DNA of 5,620 nucleotides, from positions 1 to 5,620 of the forward strand of contig CAIPUQ010000393.1 in NCBI GenBank assembly GCA_903868295.1, written 5' to 3'. This document shows positions 1-5,620 of the stretch, in pieces. This DNA comes from an uncultured Roseiflexaceae bacterium (GTDB taxonomy: Bacteria > Chloroflexota > Chloroflexia > Chloroflexales > Roseiflexaceae). The first letter of the stretch is position 1. Every line of letters begins with the position of its first letter. A model generated the notes under the pieces. That model saw only the letters and a program-made list of their open reading frames with translations. It was not told the DNA's origin and made no database searches. A program made the translations under genes and the position numbers.

Positions 1-1
1 C

Positions 2-715
2 CCGGCGGCGCTCGAAATGCTCGAGGGTCAGGGCATCGCGCTGGTCGAACAATCCGTCCACGCCGGCTATCCGCTCGACGCGCAGGCCGTGCTGTTGATC
101 GAAATCGACGGCACCGACGAAGAAATCGAAGACCAGACCGCCCGCATCGAATACATCTGTCGCCACTTCGAGGCACGTGAACTGCGCGCCGCCAAGGACG
201 ACGAGCAACGTAAAAAGCTCTGGGCGGGTCGCAAAGGTGCCCTGGCCGCCTGTGCCCGCTTGGCACCGCACTACCACATCCAAGACGGTGTGGTGCCACG
301 CTCGCGATTGACCGAGGTACTGCAATTGACGCGCGAAGTCGCCAAGCGCCAACGCGTGCACATCGTGAATATCTTCCATGCTGGCGACGGCAACCTGCAT
401 CCGCTGATTTTGTTCGACATCCGCGAGCCGGGGATTATCGACCGGGCGATTGCAGCGAGTGAAGAAATCATGCGCGAATGTATCCGCGTCGGCGGATCAA
501 TCAGCGGCGAACACGGGATTGGCATCGAAAAGCGCGACTACATGAGCCTCTTGTTCAACGAAGACGATTTGTGGGCGATGCGTCAAATGCGGGCCTGCTT
601 CGATGCGGTGGGCGTGATGAACCCGTGCAAACTCATCCCCACCGGCGCTTCGTGCGGCGATATCAAACATGCCCGCGGGGCAGCCAAAGCCCTCGCCGCG
701 GGCGCGTGGATCTAG
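2..715 (+). CDS. glcD: Glycolate oxidase FAD-binding subunit GlcD, C-terminal half (5' end outside window)
   Basis: GlcD is the FAD-carrying subunit that oxidises glycolate to glyoxylate in the GlcDEF complex. The reading frame is open from base 2 to the TAG at 713-715. The ATG at 17 is internal, because the residues before it (PAALE) already match the family, so the true start lies upstream. About 237 residues remain, roughly half of a normal GlcD of just under 500. They cover the FAD-oxidase C-terminal domain: HAGDGNLHP at 377-403, the GEHGIG element at 506-523 and NPCKLIP at 620-640 near the C-terminus. The N-terminal FAD-binding PCMH domain is not in the window. Family members also include D-lactate dehydrogenases, which share these motifs; the glcE gene 9 nt downstream favours glycolate oxidase. 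Substrate is inferred from family and context, not from a visible residue. Confidence 0.93.
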   Translation, partial: PAALEMLEGQGIALVEQSVHAGYPLDAQAVLLIEIDGTDEEIEDQTARIEYICRHFEARELRAAKDDEQRKKLWAGRKGALAACARLAPHYHIQDGVVPRSRLTEVLQLTREVAKRQRVHIVNIFHAGDGNLHPLILFDIREPGIIDRAIAASEEIMRECIRVGGSISGEHGIGIEKRDYMSLLFNEDDLWAMRQMRACFDAVGVMNPCKLIPTGASCGDIKHARGAAKALAAGAWI

Positions 716-718
716 GAG
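713..718 (+). promoter_or_regulatory. Ribosome binding site of glcE overlapping the glcD stop
   Basis: TAGGAG contains the glcD stop codon TAG and a Shine-Dalgarno core, six bases before the ATG at 725. This fixes the glcE start and suggests that glcE translation is coupled to glcD termination. Confidence 0.75.
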
Positions 719-724
719 CAGCAG

Positions 725-1846
725 ATGTACCGACCCAGCACCATCCAAGAGCTCGCCAGTCAGATCCGCGATCACCGCGGGCCGCTCCTGCCGCGCGGCA
801 GCGGGAGCCATCAGGCGTTGGGCAACGCAGCCAGCACCGACAGCACGGTCATCGACACGACACAGCTGCGCGTCGTCAGCGACTATATCCCATCGGATTT
901 GACCATTACCGTCGGCGCTGGGATAACCCTGGGCGCGTTGCAGGAACTGCTCAAGCCCAACAACCAATGGTTGCCCTGGGATGCCCCGCAGCACCACAGC
1001 GCCACCATCGGTGGATTGTTGGCGGCCGGCCTGAGTGGGCCGTTGCGGCACAGCGCCGGCACCCCACGCGACTGGGTATTGGGCATGCATACGGTGACCG
1101 GCGACGGGCGCATCATCAAGAGCGGCGGCAAAGTGGTCAAAAACGTCGCCGGCTACGACATGCACAAGCTACACATCGGCGCGCTGGGGACCCTGGGGGT
1201 CATCGCCGAGGTGTCGTTCAAGATTGCACCCCTGCCTAACGCCGACCACAGCCTGTCGTTTGTCTGTCGCGACCTGGCGCATGCCCATACGCTCGCCTAC
1301 CAGTTGCGCGAACGACCGTTCAATCCGGCCGCACTGCTCATCCACACCGACGCAAACGGCGTGGTGACCTTGCTGGCGCGCTGGACCGGTGTGACGGCCA
1401 TGGTGGCCCGGCAGGTGGCACATGCACGCCAGCAGGCTGCGACCTACGACGACTACGAGACGCGTGCGTGGGAGCCGTTGCTCAACGAACCGTTCAGCAC
1501 GAGCACGCGCACACAAGTGCGCATCGGCGTGCCAGCACAGCACATGGCAGCGGTCATCCCGCTGCTGCAACGCCACGTCGGGCGGGCGGCCGCAATCCAG
1601 CTGCTGCCGACGGTGGGCCTGGTACGGCTGTTTGGTGTCGCAGCGGACGACGTGGTGGACCTCAGGGCGAAGCTTTCCCCCTATACCGGCTACGCAGTGG
1701 TAGAAGTCGGTGACCACCCCGATCGCTGGGGTCCTGCACCTGCGGGCGTGGCCATCATGGAGCAGCTCAAGCGCAGTTGGGACCCAGACGACAAACTCAA
1801 TCCGGGCCGTGGCTTCATCGCGGCACGTGCACGAACGGAGCGCTGA
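725..1846 (+). CDS. glcE: Glycolate oxidase subunit GlcE (FAD-binding)
   Basis: GlcE is the second flavin-domain subunit of glycolate oxidase and works with GlcD and the iron-sulfur protein GlcF. The 373-residue protein is close to the usual family length of about 350. Its N-terminal two thirds form a PCMH-type FAD-binding domain: a PRGSGSH loop at residues 23-29, ATIGGLLAAG from residue 93, and GGKVVKNVAGYD at 134-145 followed by KLHIGALGTLG, which is very typical of GlcE. The C-terminus ends with the NPGRGF motif (359-364) seen in FAD-linked oxidases. The ATG at 725 is chosen because a TAGGAG ribosome binding site lies six bases upstream. No transmembrane segment or signal peptide is apparent, so it should be cytoplasmic or membrane-associated through partners. 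The gene ends in a TGATG overlap with ktrB. No glcF follows, which is unusual for this cluster. Confidence 0.92.
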   Translation: MYRPSTIQELASQIRDHRGPLLPRGSGSHQALGNAASTDSTVIDTTQLRVVSDYIPSDLTITVGAGITLGALQELLKPNNQWLPWDAPQHHSATIGGLLAAGLSGPLRHSAGTPRDWVLGMHTVTGDGRIIKSGGKVVKNVAGYDMHKLHIGALGTLGVIAEVSFKIAPLPNADHSLSFVCRDLAHAHTLAYQLRERPFNPAALLIHTDANGVVTLLARWTGVTAMVARQVAHARQQAATYDDYETRAWEPLLNEPFSTSTRTQVRIGVPAQHMAAVIPLLQRHVGRAAAIQLLPTVGLVRLFGVAADDVVDLRAKLSPYTGYAVVEVGDHPDRWGPAPAGVAIMEQLKRSWDPDDKLNPGRGFIAARARTER

Positions 1847-1848
1847 TG
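1836..1848 (+). promoter_or_regulatory. Ribosome binding site and stop-start overlap of glcE and ktrB
   Basis: CGGAG at 1836-1840 lies five bases before the ATG at 1846. The glcE stop TGA (1844-1846) shares its last base with that ATG, giving TGATG. This arrangement, typical of translational coupling, sets the ktrB start and excludes the in-frame ATG at 1777, which lies inside glcE. Confidence 0.75.
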
Positions 1849-3180
1849 GGACCAGCCTGGCGCGCACGCCGCATCACGCCACCGCAACTCCTGGCTGTCG
1901 TGTTCCTCATCGGCCTCAGCTTGGGAACGACACTGTTCATGCTACCGCAATCCAGTGCAGATGGGGTCGGACTGCCGTTCATCGATGCGCTGTTTATGGC
2001 GACATCGGCGCTGTGCGTGACAGGGCTGGTGGTGGTCGACCCGGGGAGCGACCTCAGCCGTTTTGGACAGGTTGTGTTGGCCGGATTGATTCAAATCGGT
2101 GGGATTGGGTTCATGGTCATCGCCAGTTTCATGGCGATTTTGCTGGGCAAACGCATTACCATCCGCGAACGTATCATCCTCAAAGAAGCACTCAACCACC
2201 ACTCGGTCGACGGCATCGTGCCCTTGGTGGTGACGATTATCGTGAGTTCGCTAGCGGTACAGTTCGTCGGTGGCGTGCTGTTGAGTCTGTTTTTTGCGGG
2301 GGATATGGCCAGTGACGAAGCACTTTTTCGGGGCTTCTTCCACGCCATATCTGCCTACAATAATGCGGGTTTTGACCTGTTCGGTAACAGCCTGATTGGC
2401 TACCGGCATCACCTGGGAGTACAACTGACCGTACTGACCCTGCTCATCACCGGTGGGTTGGGATTTTTTGTGTTGCTCAATCTCATCCAAGAACGCGGTG
2501 TCTGGCGCAAACTGTCGCTCCACAGCAAGTTGGTGCTGACGACCACCCTCGCCCTGATTGTGGTGGGTAGCGTACTGATGTTTGTGGGCGAGTACGGCGG
2601 GCCGGCCTACGCCGAACTGACCCCGTTCGAGCAGGTGATGGCCAGTGTGTTCAATAGTTCTGCCACCCGCAGTGCCGGCATGAACACGGTCCCCTTGCCA
2701 CAGCTGGGCCAAGCGACGCAGGCGCTGTTTGTGGTGTTGATGTTTATCGGTTCGTCGCCTAGTTCGACGGGTGGCGGCATCAAAACCATCACCGTGGCGA
2801 CGAGTTATCTCATGCTGGTGGCGTTGTTTCGCGGGGAACGCGAAATCCAGGTCTACCGGCGCACCATCGCCAAAGATCTGGTGGTGCGCGCCTTTGTGGT
2901 GATTGTGCTGGCAGCGACCGTGGTCTTTGTGGCGACCTTTCTGCTGGCGCTGTTTGATCGCCACGATGTCTTTGTGTTGCTCTTTGAGGTGGTGTCGGCC
3001 TTTGGCACGGTGGGGTTTTCGCTCGGCATTACCGCGCAGTTGAGTACTGCCAGCAAAGCAATCCTGATCCTGGTGATGTCGATAGGGCGCTTGGGACCGC
3101 TGACGGTCTTTTATGCGCTGTCGCAACGCCGCAGACCGCAACCACTGCATTACCCCGAAGAAAACTTGATGATTGGATAG
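1846..3180 (+). CDS. ktrB: Potassium uptake membrane subunit KtrB (TrkH/KtrB family)
   Basis: KtrB is the membrane channel-like subunit of a Ktr potassium uptake system and is gated by KtrA. The protein has 444 residues, close to typical KtrB and shorter than enterobacterial TrkH. It is strongly hydrophobic, with four repeated M1-P-M2 units. All four selectivity-filter glycines can be found in their P-loops: TSALCVTGL (G60), SAYNNAGF (G175), TRSAGM (G278) and SAFGTVGF (G390). The intramembrane gating loop of the third unit is also clear: GSSPSSTGGGIKT at 302-314. The first membrane segment begins near residue 14 after an Arg-rich N-terminus. An earlier in-frame ATG at 1777 would add 23 residues from inside glcE; the start at 1846 has a ribosome binding site and fits the family N-terminus better. 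ktrA follows 9 nt downstream, which supports Ktr rather than a TrkH working with a two-domain TrkA. Sodium dependence cannot be read from the sequence. Confidence 0.93.
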   Translation: MGPAWRARRITPPQLLAVVFLIGLSLGTTLFMLPQSSADGVGLPFIDALFMATSALCVTGLVVVDPGSDLSRFGQVVLAGLIQIGGIGFMVIASFMAILLGKRITIRERIILKEALNHHSVDGIVPLVVTIIVSSLAVQFVGGVLLSLFFAGDMASDEALFRGFFHAISAYNNAGFDLFGNSLIGYRHHLGVQLTVLTLLITGGLGFFVLLNLIQERGVWRKLSLHSKLVLTTTLALIVVGSVLMFVGEYGGPAYAELTPFEQVMASVFNSSATRSAGMNTVPLPQLGQATQALFVVLMFIGSSPSSTGGGIKTITVATSYLMLVALFRGEREIQVYRRTIAKDLVVRAFVVIVLAATVVFVATFLLALFDRHDVFVLLFEVVSAFGTVGFSLGITAQLSTASKAILILVMSIGRLGPLTVFYALSQRRRPQPLHYPEENLMIG

Positions 3181-3183
3181 GAG
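3179..3183 (+). promoter_or_regulatory. Ribosome binding site deciding the ktrA start
   Basis: AGGAG overlaps the last two bases of the ktrB stop codon TAG (3178-3180). It lies six bases before ATG 3190 but only three before the adjacent in-frame GTG 3187, so ATG 3190 is the better start. Confidence 0.7.
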
Positions 3184-3189
3184 CGTGTG

Positions 3190-3855
3190 ATGCAGTCACA
3201 GATTGCCGTCATTGGCCTTGGTCTGTTCGGTTCGGCCGTTGCGACGACGTTGGCAGCGCTCGATCATCATGTGTTGGGCATCGACATCGACGAACAAATG
3301 GTCAATGCGCACATGCATACCTTGGCCGAGGTGGTGACGGTGCCCGAAGTGAACGAAGCGATTCTGCAATCCTTGAGCATTGCCGAATACGATACCGTGG
3401 TGATTGGCATCACCGACATCGAAGCAAGCCTGATGATTGCCCAAATGCTCCGGGACCTCGGGGTGCGCCACATCGTGTGCAAAGCCAAAAGCGCCATACA
3501 CGGCAAAATTCTGTCACGGATCGGTGTCGACCGCGTCATTTACCCCGAGCGCGATATGGGCATCAGAGTGGCGCAGACACTGGTTGCGAAGAACATCATC
3601 GAGACCATCGTGCTCACGTCGACACAGCACGTGGTGACCGCCCGTGCGCCACATTCGTGCATCGGTCAACCGGTGGGGACGATTCAATGGAAAACCCCCA
3701 ACGGCGTCACCGTGCTCGCGATTCAACGCGACAGCGAGGTTTTTGCGCATCCTGGGTCGACCGTCGAGGTGCATGCCGGCGACATCCTGGTGCTGTTGGG
3801 CAGAAGCGACGATCTCGCCGCACTGCTGGCCGAACCCACCAGCTCCGAAGGCTAG
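3190..3855 (+). CDS. ktrA: Potassium uptake regulatory subunit KtrA (RCK domain protein)
   Basis: KtrA is the cytoplasmic ring-forming subunit that binds ATP or ADP and controls KtrB gating. The protein has 221 residues from ATG 3190, matching the single-RCK KtrA length (about 220) and not the doubled TrkA (about 450). The N-terminal RCK_N Rossmann domain shows GLGLFG at residues 9-14 and the acidic residue after the second strand (GIDID, D32), which contacts the nucleotide ribose. The segment YPERDMG carries E120, aligned by motif with the cation-binding glutamate of Bacillus KtrA (PEKDMG). An RCK_C domain occupies roughly residues 135-218. In Firmicutes KtrA, RCK_C binds the second messenger c-di-AMP; whether this one does cannot be decided here. 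The gene is 9 nt after ktrB and surely forms a complex with it. GTG 3187 is an alternative start adding one residue. Confidence 0.93.
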   Translation: MQSQIAVIGLGLFGSAVATTLAALDHHVLGIDIDEQMVNAHMHTLAEVVTVPEVNEAILQSLSIAEYDTVVIGITDIEASLMIAQMLRDLGVRHIVCKAKSAIHGKILSRIGVDRVIYPERDMGIRVAQTLVAKNIIETIVLTSTQHVVTARAPHSCIGQPVGTIQWKTPNGVTVLAIQRDSEVFAHPGSTVEVHAGDILVLLGRSDDLAALLAEPTSSEG

Positions 3856-3864
3856 TGCTATAAT
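3856..3864 (+). promoter_or_regulatory. Extended -10 promoter for the nucleotide-sugar dehydrogenase gene
   Basis: TGCTATAAT is a perfect TATAAT (3859-3864) preceded by the TGn extension. It starts directly after the ktrA stop in a 39-nt gap. No good -35 hexamer is visible 16-18 nt upstream, as is usual for extended -10 promoters. Transcription would start near 3871 and give a leader of about 24 nt. Sigma-70-like recognition is assumed. Confidence 0.6.
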
Positions 3865-3885
3865 TTGTGGTAATTGACTGTATCT

Positions 3886-3889
3886 GGAG
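3886..3889 (+). promoter_or_regulatory. Ribosome binding site of the nucleotide-sugar dehydrogenase gene
   Basis: GGAG lies five bases before ATG 3895. It supports that start over the in-frame TTG at 3874, which lies ahead of this site and close to the predicted transcription start. Confidence 0.65.
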
Positions 3890-3894
3890 TGGCC

Positions 3895-5181
3895 ATGACC
3901 TCCCTTGCACAACTGCGCGAACGCATTACGGACCGACAAGCCCGCATCGGCATTATCGGTGTGGGATACGTCGGCTTGCCGTTGGCCATTGTCTTTGCCG
4001 AGGCGGGCTTCCGCGTCACGGGCTTTGATCTGAGTGCCGAACGCGCCGCTACGATCAACAGCGGCATCAGCTATATCGACGACATTTCGTCCGAGACGGT
4101 CGCACACTATGTCAATGCAGGCCTGCTCGACGCCACTGCAGACATGAGTCGTCTGCACGAAATGGACGCAATCAGCGTCTGCGTGCCCACACCACTGAGC
4201 AAAACACGCGACCCCGATATGTCTGCGGTGCTGACTTCGGCCGAAAACATTGCCCAGCACCTGCGCGCCGGTCAACTGATTGTGCTCGAGAGCACGACCT
4301 ACCCCGGCACCACGCGTGAGATTTTTCTGCCGCGCATCCAAGAACGCGGCTTTGTGATTGGTCGGGACGTCTTCTTGGCGTTCTCGCCCGAACGGGTCGA
4401 TCCAGGCCGGACCGATTGGACCACCCAAAACACCCCCAAAGTCATGGGCGGTATCACCGCGGCGTGTCTCGAGGCAGGCAAGGCGTTGTACGGATCTGCC
4501 ATGCAAACCATTGTGCCGGTCAGTAGTCCCGAAGCGGCCGAAATGGCCAAACTGCTCGAAAACACCTTCCGCGCCGTCAATATTGGCTTGGTCAACGAGG
4601 TCCTGCTGATGTGTGATCGCCTGGGGCTCAACGCCTGGGAGGTCATCGAGGCAGCCGCCACCAAACCGTTCGGCTTTATGAAATTCACCCCTGGCCCCGG
4701 TTTGGGCGGCCACTGCATCCCCATCGACCCGCTGTACTTGTCGTGGAAGCTCAAATCACTCGACTACACGGCTCGCTTCATCGAGTTGGCCAGCGAGGTC
4801 AACACCTCGATGCCGCGCTATTGGGTCCAAAAGGTCGCAGATGCCCTCAACGAGCAGTCCAAAGCCGTGCGCGGCAGCACGATTTTGGTGCTCGGCGTCG
4901 CCTACAAAAAAGACGTCTCGGACGTGCGTGAGTCACCGGCGTTGGACATCATCCACCTCCTGCGTGAGAAGGGTGCAACCGTCGCCTACCACGACCCGCA
5001 CGTCGCCAGCATCCGCCTCGAGGGCGACCGCCTGCACGGGGTCACCGATCTCGACGCCGCCTTGGCAGCACACGATTGCGTGATTGTGGCGACCGACCAC
5101 ACAGGCTACGATTGGCAGCAGATCAAAGCACGCAGTCGATTGATTATCGATACGCGCAACGCGATTCGCGGCACACGGTAG
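3895..5181 (+). CDS. wbpA: UDP-N-acetylglucosamine 6-dehydrogenase (WbpA-type nucleotide-sugar dehydrogenase)
   Basis: This enzyme family oxidises C6 of a UDP-sugar in two NAD-dependent steps to give the uronic acid, a precursor of O-antigen or capsule sugars. The protein has 428 residues, normal for the family. The N-terminal NAD-binding Rossmann fold has GVGYVGLPLA from residue 22, with the ribose-binding acidic residue D45 in GFDLS. STTYPGTT and SPERVDPG follow. The central helical domain has K219 and N223 in AKLLENTF. The catalytic loop GPGLGGHCIPIDPLYL has the thiol nucleophile C274. The C-terminal UDP-binding domain begins around VLGVAYKKDVSDVRESP. The form GGHCIPIDP, rather than GGxCFPKD, points to N-acetylated substrates (UDP-GlcNAc, possibly UDP-ManNAc) and away from UDP-glucose. 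ATG 3895 is chosen for its ribosome binding site. It appears to have its own promoter, and no other polysaccharide gene is in the window. Confidence 0.9.
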   Translation: MTSLAQLRERITDRQARIGIIGVGYVGLPLAIVFAEAGFRVTGFDLSAERAATINSGISYIDDISSETVAHYVNAGLLDATADMSRLHEMDAISVCVPTPLSKTRDPDMSAVLTSAENIAQHLRAGQLIVLESTTYPGTTREIFLPRIQERGFVIGRDVFLAFSPERVDPGRTDWTTQNTPKVMGGITAACLEAGKALYGSAMQTIVPVSSPEAAEMAKLLENTFRAVNIGLVNEVLLMCDRLGLNAWEVIEAAATKPFGFMKFTPGPGLGGHCIPIDPLYLSWKLKSLDYTARFIELASEVNTSMPRYWVQKVADALNEQSKAVRGSTILVLGVAYKKDVSDVRESPALDIIHLLREKGATVAYHDPHVASIRLEGDRLHGVTDLDAALAAHDCVIVATDHTGYDWQQIKARSRLIIDTRNAIRGTR

Positions 5182-5201
5182 TACGAATTTTTTACTACCG
5201 T
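5175..5201 (+). repeat. Inverted repeat across the dehydrogenase stop codon
   Basis: ACGGTAGTA (5175-5183) and TACTACCGT (5193-5201) form a perfect 9-bp stem around a 9-nt loop that contains five T residues. The left arm contains the stop codon TAG and the right arm touches the first base of the -35 box at 5201. There is no T-run after the stem, so it is not a classical intrinsic terminator. It could be a weak terminator, an mRNA-stabilising 3' hairpin or an operator for the downstream promoter. Confidence 0.6.
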
Positions 5202-5229
5202 TGACTTATCCAAAAAGCTGTGGTACATT
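5201..5229 (+). promoter_or_regulatory. Sigma-70-like promoter for the P1-family peptidase gene
   Basis: TTGACT (5201-5206, five of six consensus bases) is separated by exactly 17 nt from TACATT (5224-5229, four of six). The -10 box is preceded by TG at the extended -10 position (5221-5222). Transcription would start near 5236 and leave a leader of about 70 nt before GTG 5306. The region is visibly more AT-rich than the flanking genes. Confidence 0.65.
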
Positions 5230-5267
5230 CTGCGCACGTACACTGAATCATAGTTAATCGTTCCGCT

Positions 5268-5285
5268 GCAAACACCGCTGTTTGC
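5268..5285 (+). repeat. Leader hairpin upstream of the peptidase gene
   Basis: GCAAACA (5268-5274) and TGTTTGC (5279-5285) form a perfect 7-bp stem with a CCGC loop. It lies within the predicted transcript leader and ends ten bases before the GGGGG ribosome binding site. No T-run follows, so it is not a terminator. A role in translation or mRNA stability is possible but unproven. Confidence 0.5.
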
Positions 5286-5294
5286 GTTGCCATT

Positions 5295-5299
5295 GGGGG
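5295..5299 (+). promoter_or_regulatory. Ribosome binding site of the peptidase gene
   Basis: GGGGG lies six bases before GTG 5306. A GGAG at 5303-5306 overlaps the start codon itself and so cannot serve it. The match to a Shine-Dalgarno core is moderate. Confidence 0.45.
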
Positions 5300-5305
5300 C
5301 ACGGA

Positions 5306-5620
5306 GTGAATCAAACGATTACATCGATAGATGGGATCCGTGTAGGACACGTGCATGACCATACAGCCCTCACGGGTTGTACGGTCATTTTGTTACCCGA
5401 AAACACCACCGCGAGTGTAGATGTTCGTGGAGGTGCACCGGGCACCCGTGAGACCGATTTGCTCGCTCCCGAGTGTACCGTGCAGCACATCCATGCACTT
5501 TGTCTGTCGGGCGGGAGTGCATTTGGTCTGGCTGCAGCCGATGGTGTTATGCGCCACTTACGTGAGCAAGGCGTTGGATTTGATGTCGGTGTGGGTAAAG
5601 TGCCAATCGTCCCTGCTGCG
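5306..5620 (+). CDS. P1-family peptidase (DmpA/BapA-like aminopeptidase), N-terminal part, 3' end outside window
   Basis: P1-family (S58) peptidases are self-cleaving hydrolases that act as L-aminopeptidases, D-amidases/esterases or beta-peptidyl aminopeptidases. The frame is open from GTG 5306 to the window edge, giving 105 residues. Visible family motifs are IDGIRVGH at residues 8-15, RGGAPGTRETDLL at 41-53, SGGSAFGLAAADG at 68-80 and KVPIVPAA at 98-105. The autocleavage site with its catalytic serine lies further downstream and cannot be checked. GTG is preferred because no ATG or GTG lies in frame upstream before the stop at 5255-5257; a TTG at 5282 sits inside the leader hairpin. No signal peptide is seen, so a cytoplasmic enzyme is likely. 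By hand count about 48% of third codon positions are G or C, against about 70% in the first 60 codons of the preceding gene. Substrate cannot be predicted. Confidence 0.88.
   Translation, partial: MNQTITSIDGIRVGHVHDHTALTGCTVILLPENTTASVDVRGGAPGTRETDLLAPECTVQHIHALCLSGGSAFGLAAADGVMRHLREQGVGFDVGVGKVPIVPAA

Noticed and set aside
478..1239. 253-residue + strand frame across the glcD-glcE junction
   Set aside because: It overlaps two well-supported genes in another frame and its Arg- and Gln-rich sequence has no family features.
1777..1845. 23-residue N-terminal extension of KtrB from ATG 1777
   Set aside because: It would begin inside glcE without a good ribosome binding site and adds residues not expected for KtrB. 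ATG 1846 has a well-spaced site and the TGATG overlap.
2251..3150. 299-residue open frame on the minus strand within ktrB
   Set aside because: The composition is dominated by Gln, His and Arg, which is what the complement of a hydrophobic membrane gene produces. No start signal or family motif is visible.
3874..3894. TTG 3874 as start of the dehydrogenase
   Set aside because: TTG is a rare start, it lies at the predicted transcription start, and the GGAG at 3886-3889 serves ATG 3895.
3514..4713. 399-residue open frame on the minus strand across ktrA and the dehydrogenase gene
   Set aside because: It lies opposite two genes with clear family motifs, has a His-, Gly- and Arg-rich composition without recognisable domains, and crosses the boundary between them. 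Long antisense frames are expected in GC-rich genes.
5175..5201. Intrinsic terminator after the dehydrogenase gene
   Set aside because: The stem is AT-containing and no T-run follows it; the T residues are in the loop. It is listed as an inverted repeat instead.
5219..5252. Possible imperfect palindrome around the two GTAC sites at the peptidase promoter
   Set aside because: The arms match only partly and the symmetry is poor, so a specific regulator site cannot be supported.

Overview
This is a bacterial chromosomal window of moderately high GC content with compact, same-strand gene organisation. All six genes read on the + strand. The sequence gives no firm taxonomic marker. The combination of glycolate oxidase subunits, a Ktr potassium system and a P1-family peptidase would fit several environmental phyla (Chloroflexota is one guess), so I leave the phylum unassigned.

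Positions 2-3855 look like one transcription unit. The window opens inside glcD (FAD-binding subunit of glycolate oxidase, 5' end missing). Next come glcE (725-1846), ktrB (1846-3180, potassium-translocating subunit) and ktrA (3190-3855, its cytoplasmic RCK regulatory subunit). The junctions are very tight: 9 nt between glcD and glcE, a 1-nt TGATG overlap between glcE and ktrB, and 9 nt between ktrB and ktrA. Purine-rich ribosome binding sites sit on the preceding stop codons or just ahead of the starts, so translational coupling is likely. The iron-sulfur subunit gene glcF, the usual next gene after glcE, is absent at this position and the potassium transporter sits there instead.

A 39-nt gap follows ktrA. 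It carries an extended -10 promoter (3856-3864), so the next gene (3895-5181) probably has its own transcript. That gene encodes a UDP-N-acetylglucosamine 6-dehydrogenase of the WbpA type, which makes a uronic acid sugar nucleotide for surface polysaccharide. No other sugar gene is visible nearby.

From 5182 to 5305 there is a 124-nt, more AT-rich intergenic region. It holds an inverted repeat that overlaps the dehydrogenase stop codon, a good sigma-70-like promoter (TTGACT, 17 nt, TACATT) and a small leader hairpin. The last gene starts at GTG 5306 and runs off the window. It encodes the N-terminal part of a P1-family (DmpA/BapA-like) aminopeptidase, and its codon use is clearly less GC-rich at third positions than that of the gene before it.

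I see no mobile element, CRISPR array, tRNA or rRNA, and no convincing undescribed system. The points most worth checking are the glcDE-ktrBA arrangement and the regulatory region before the peptidase gene.
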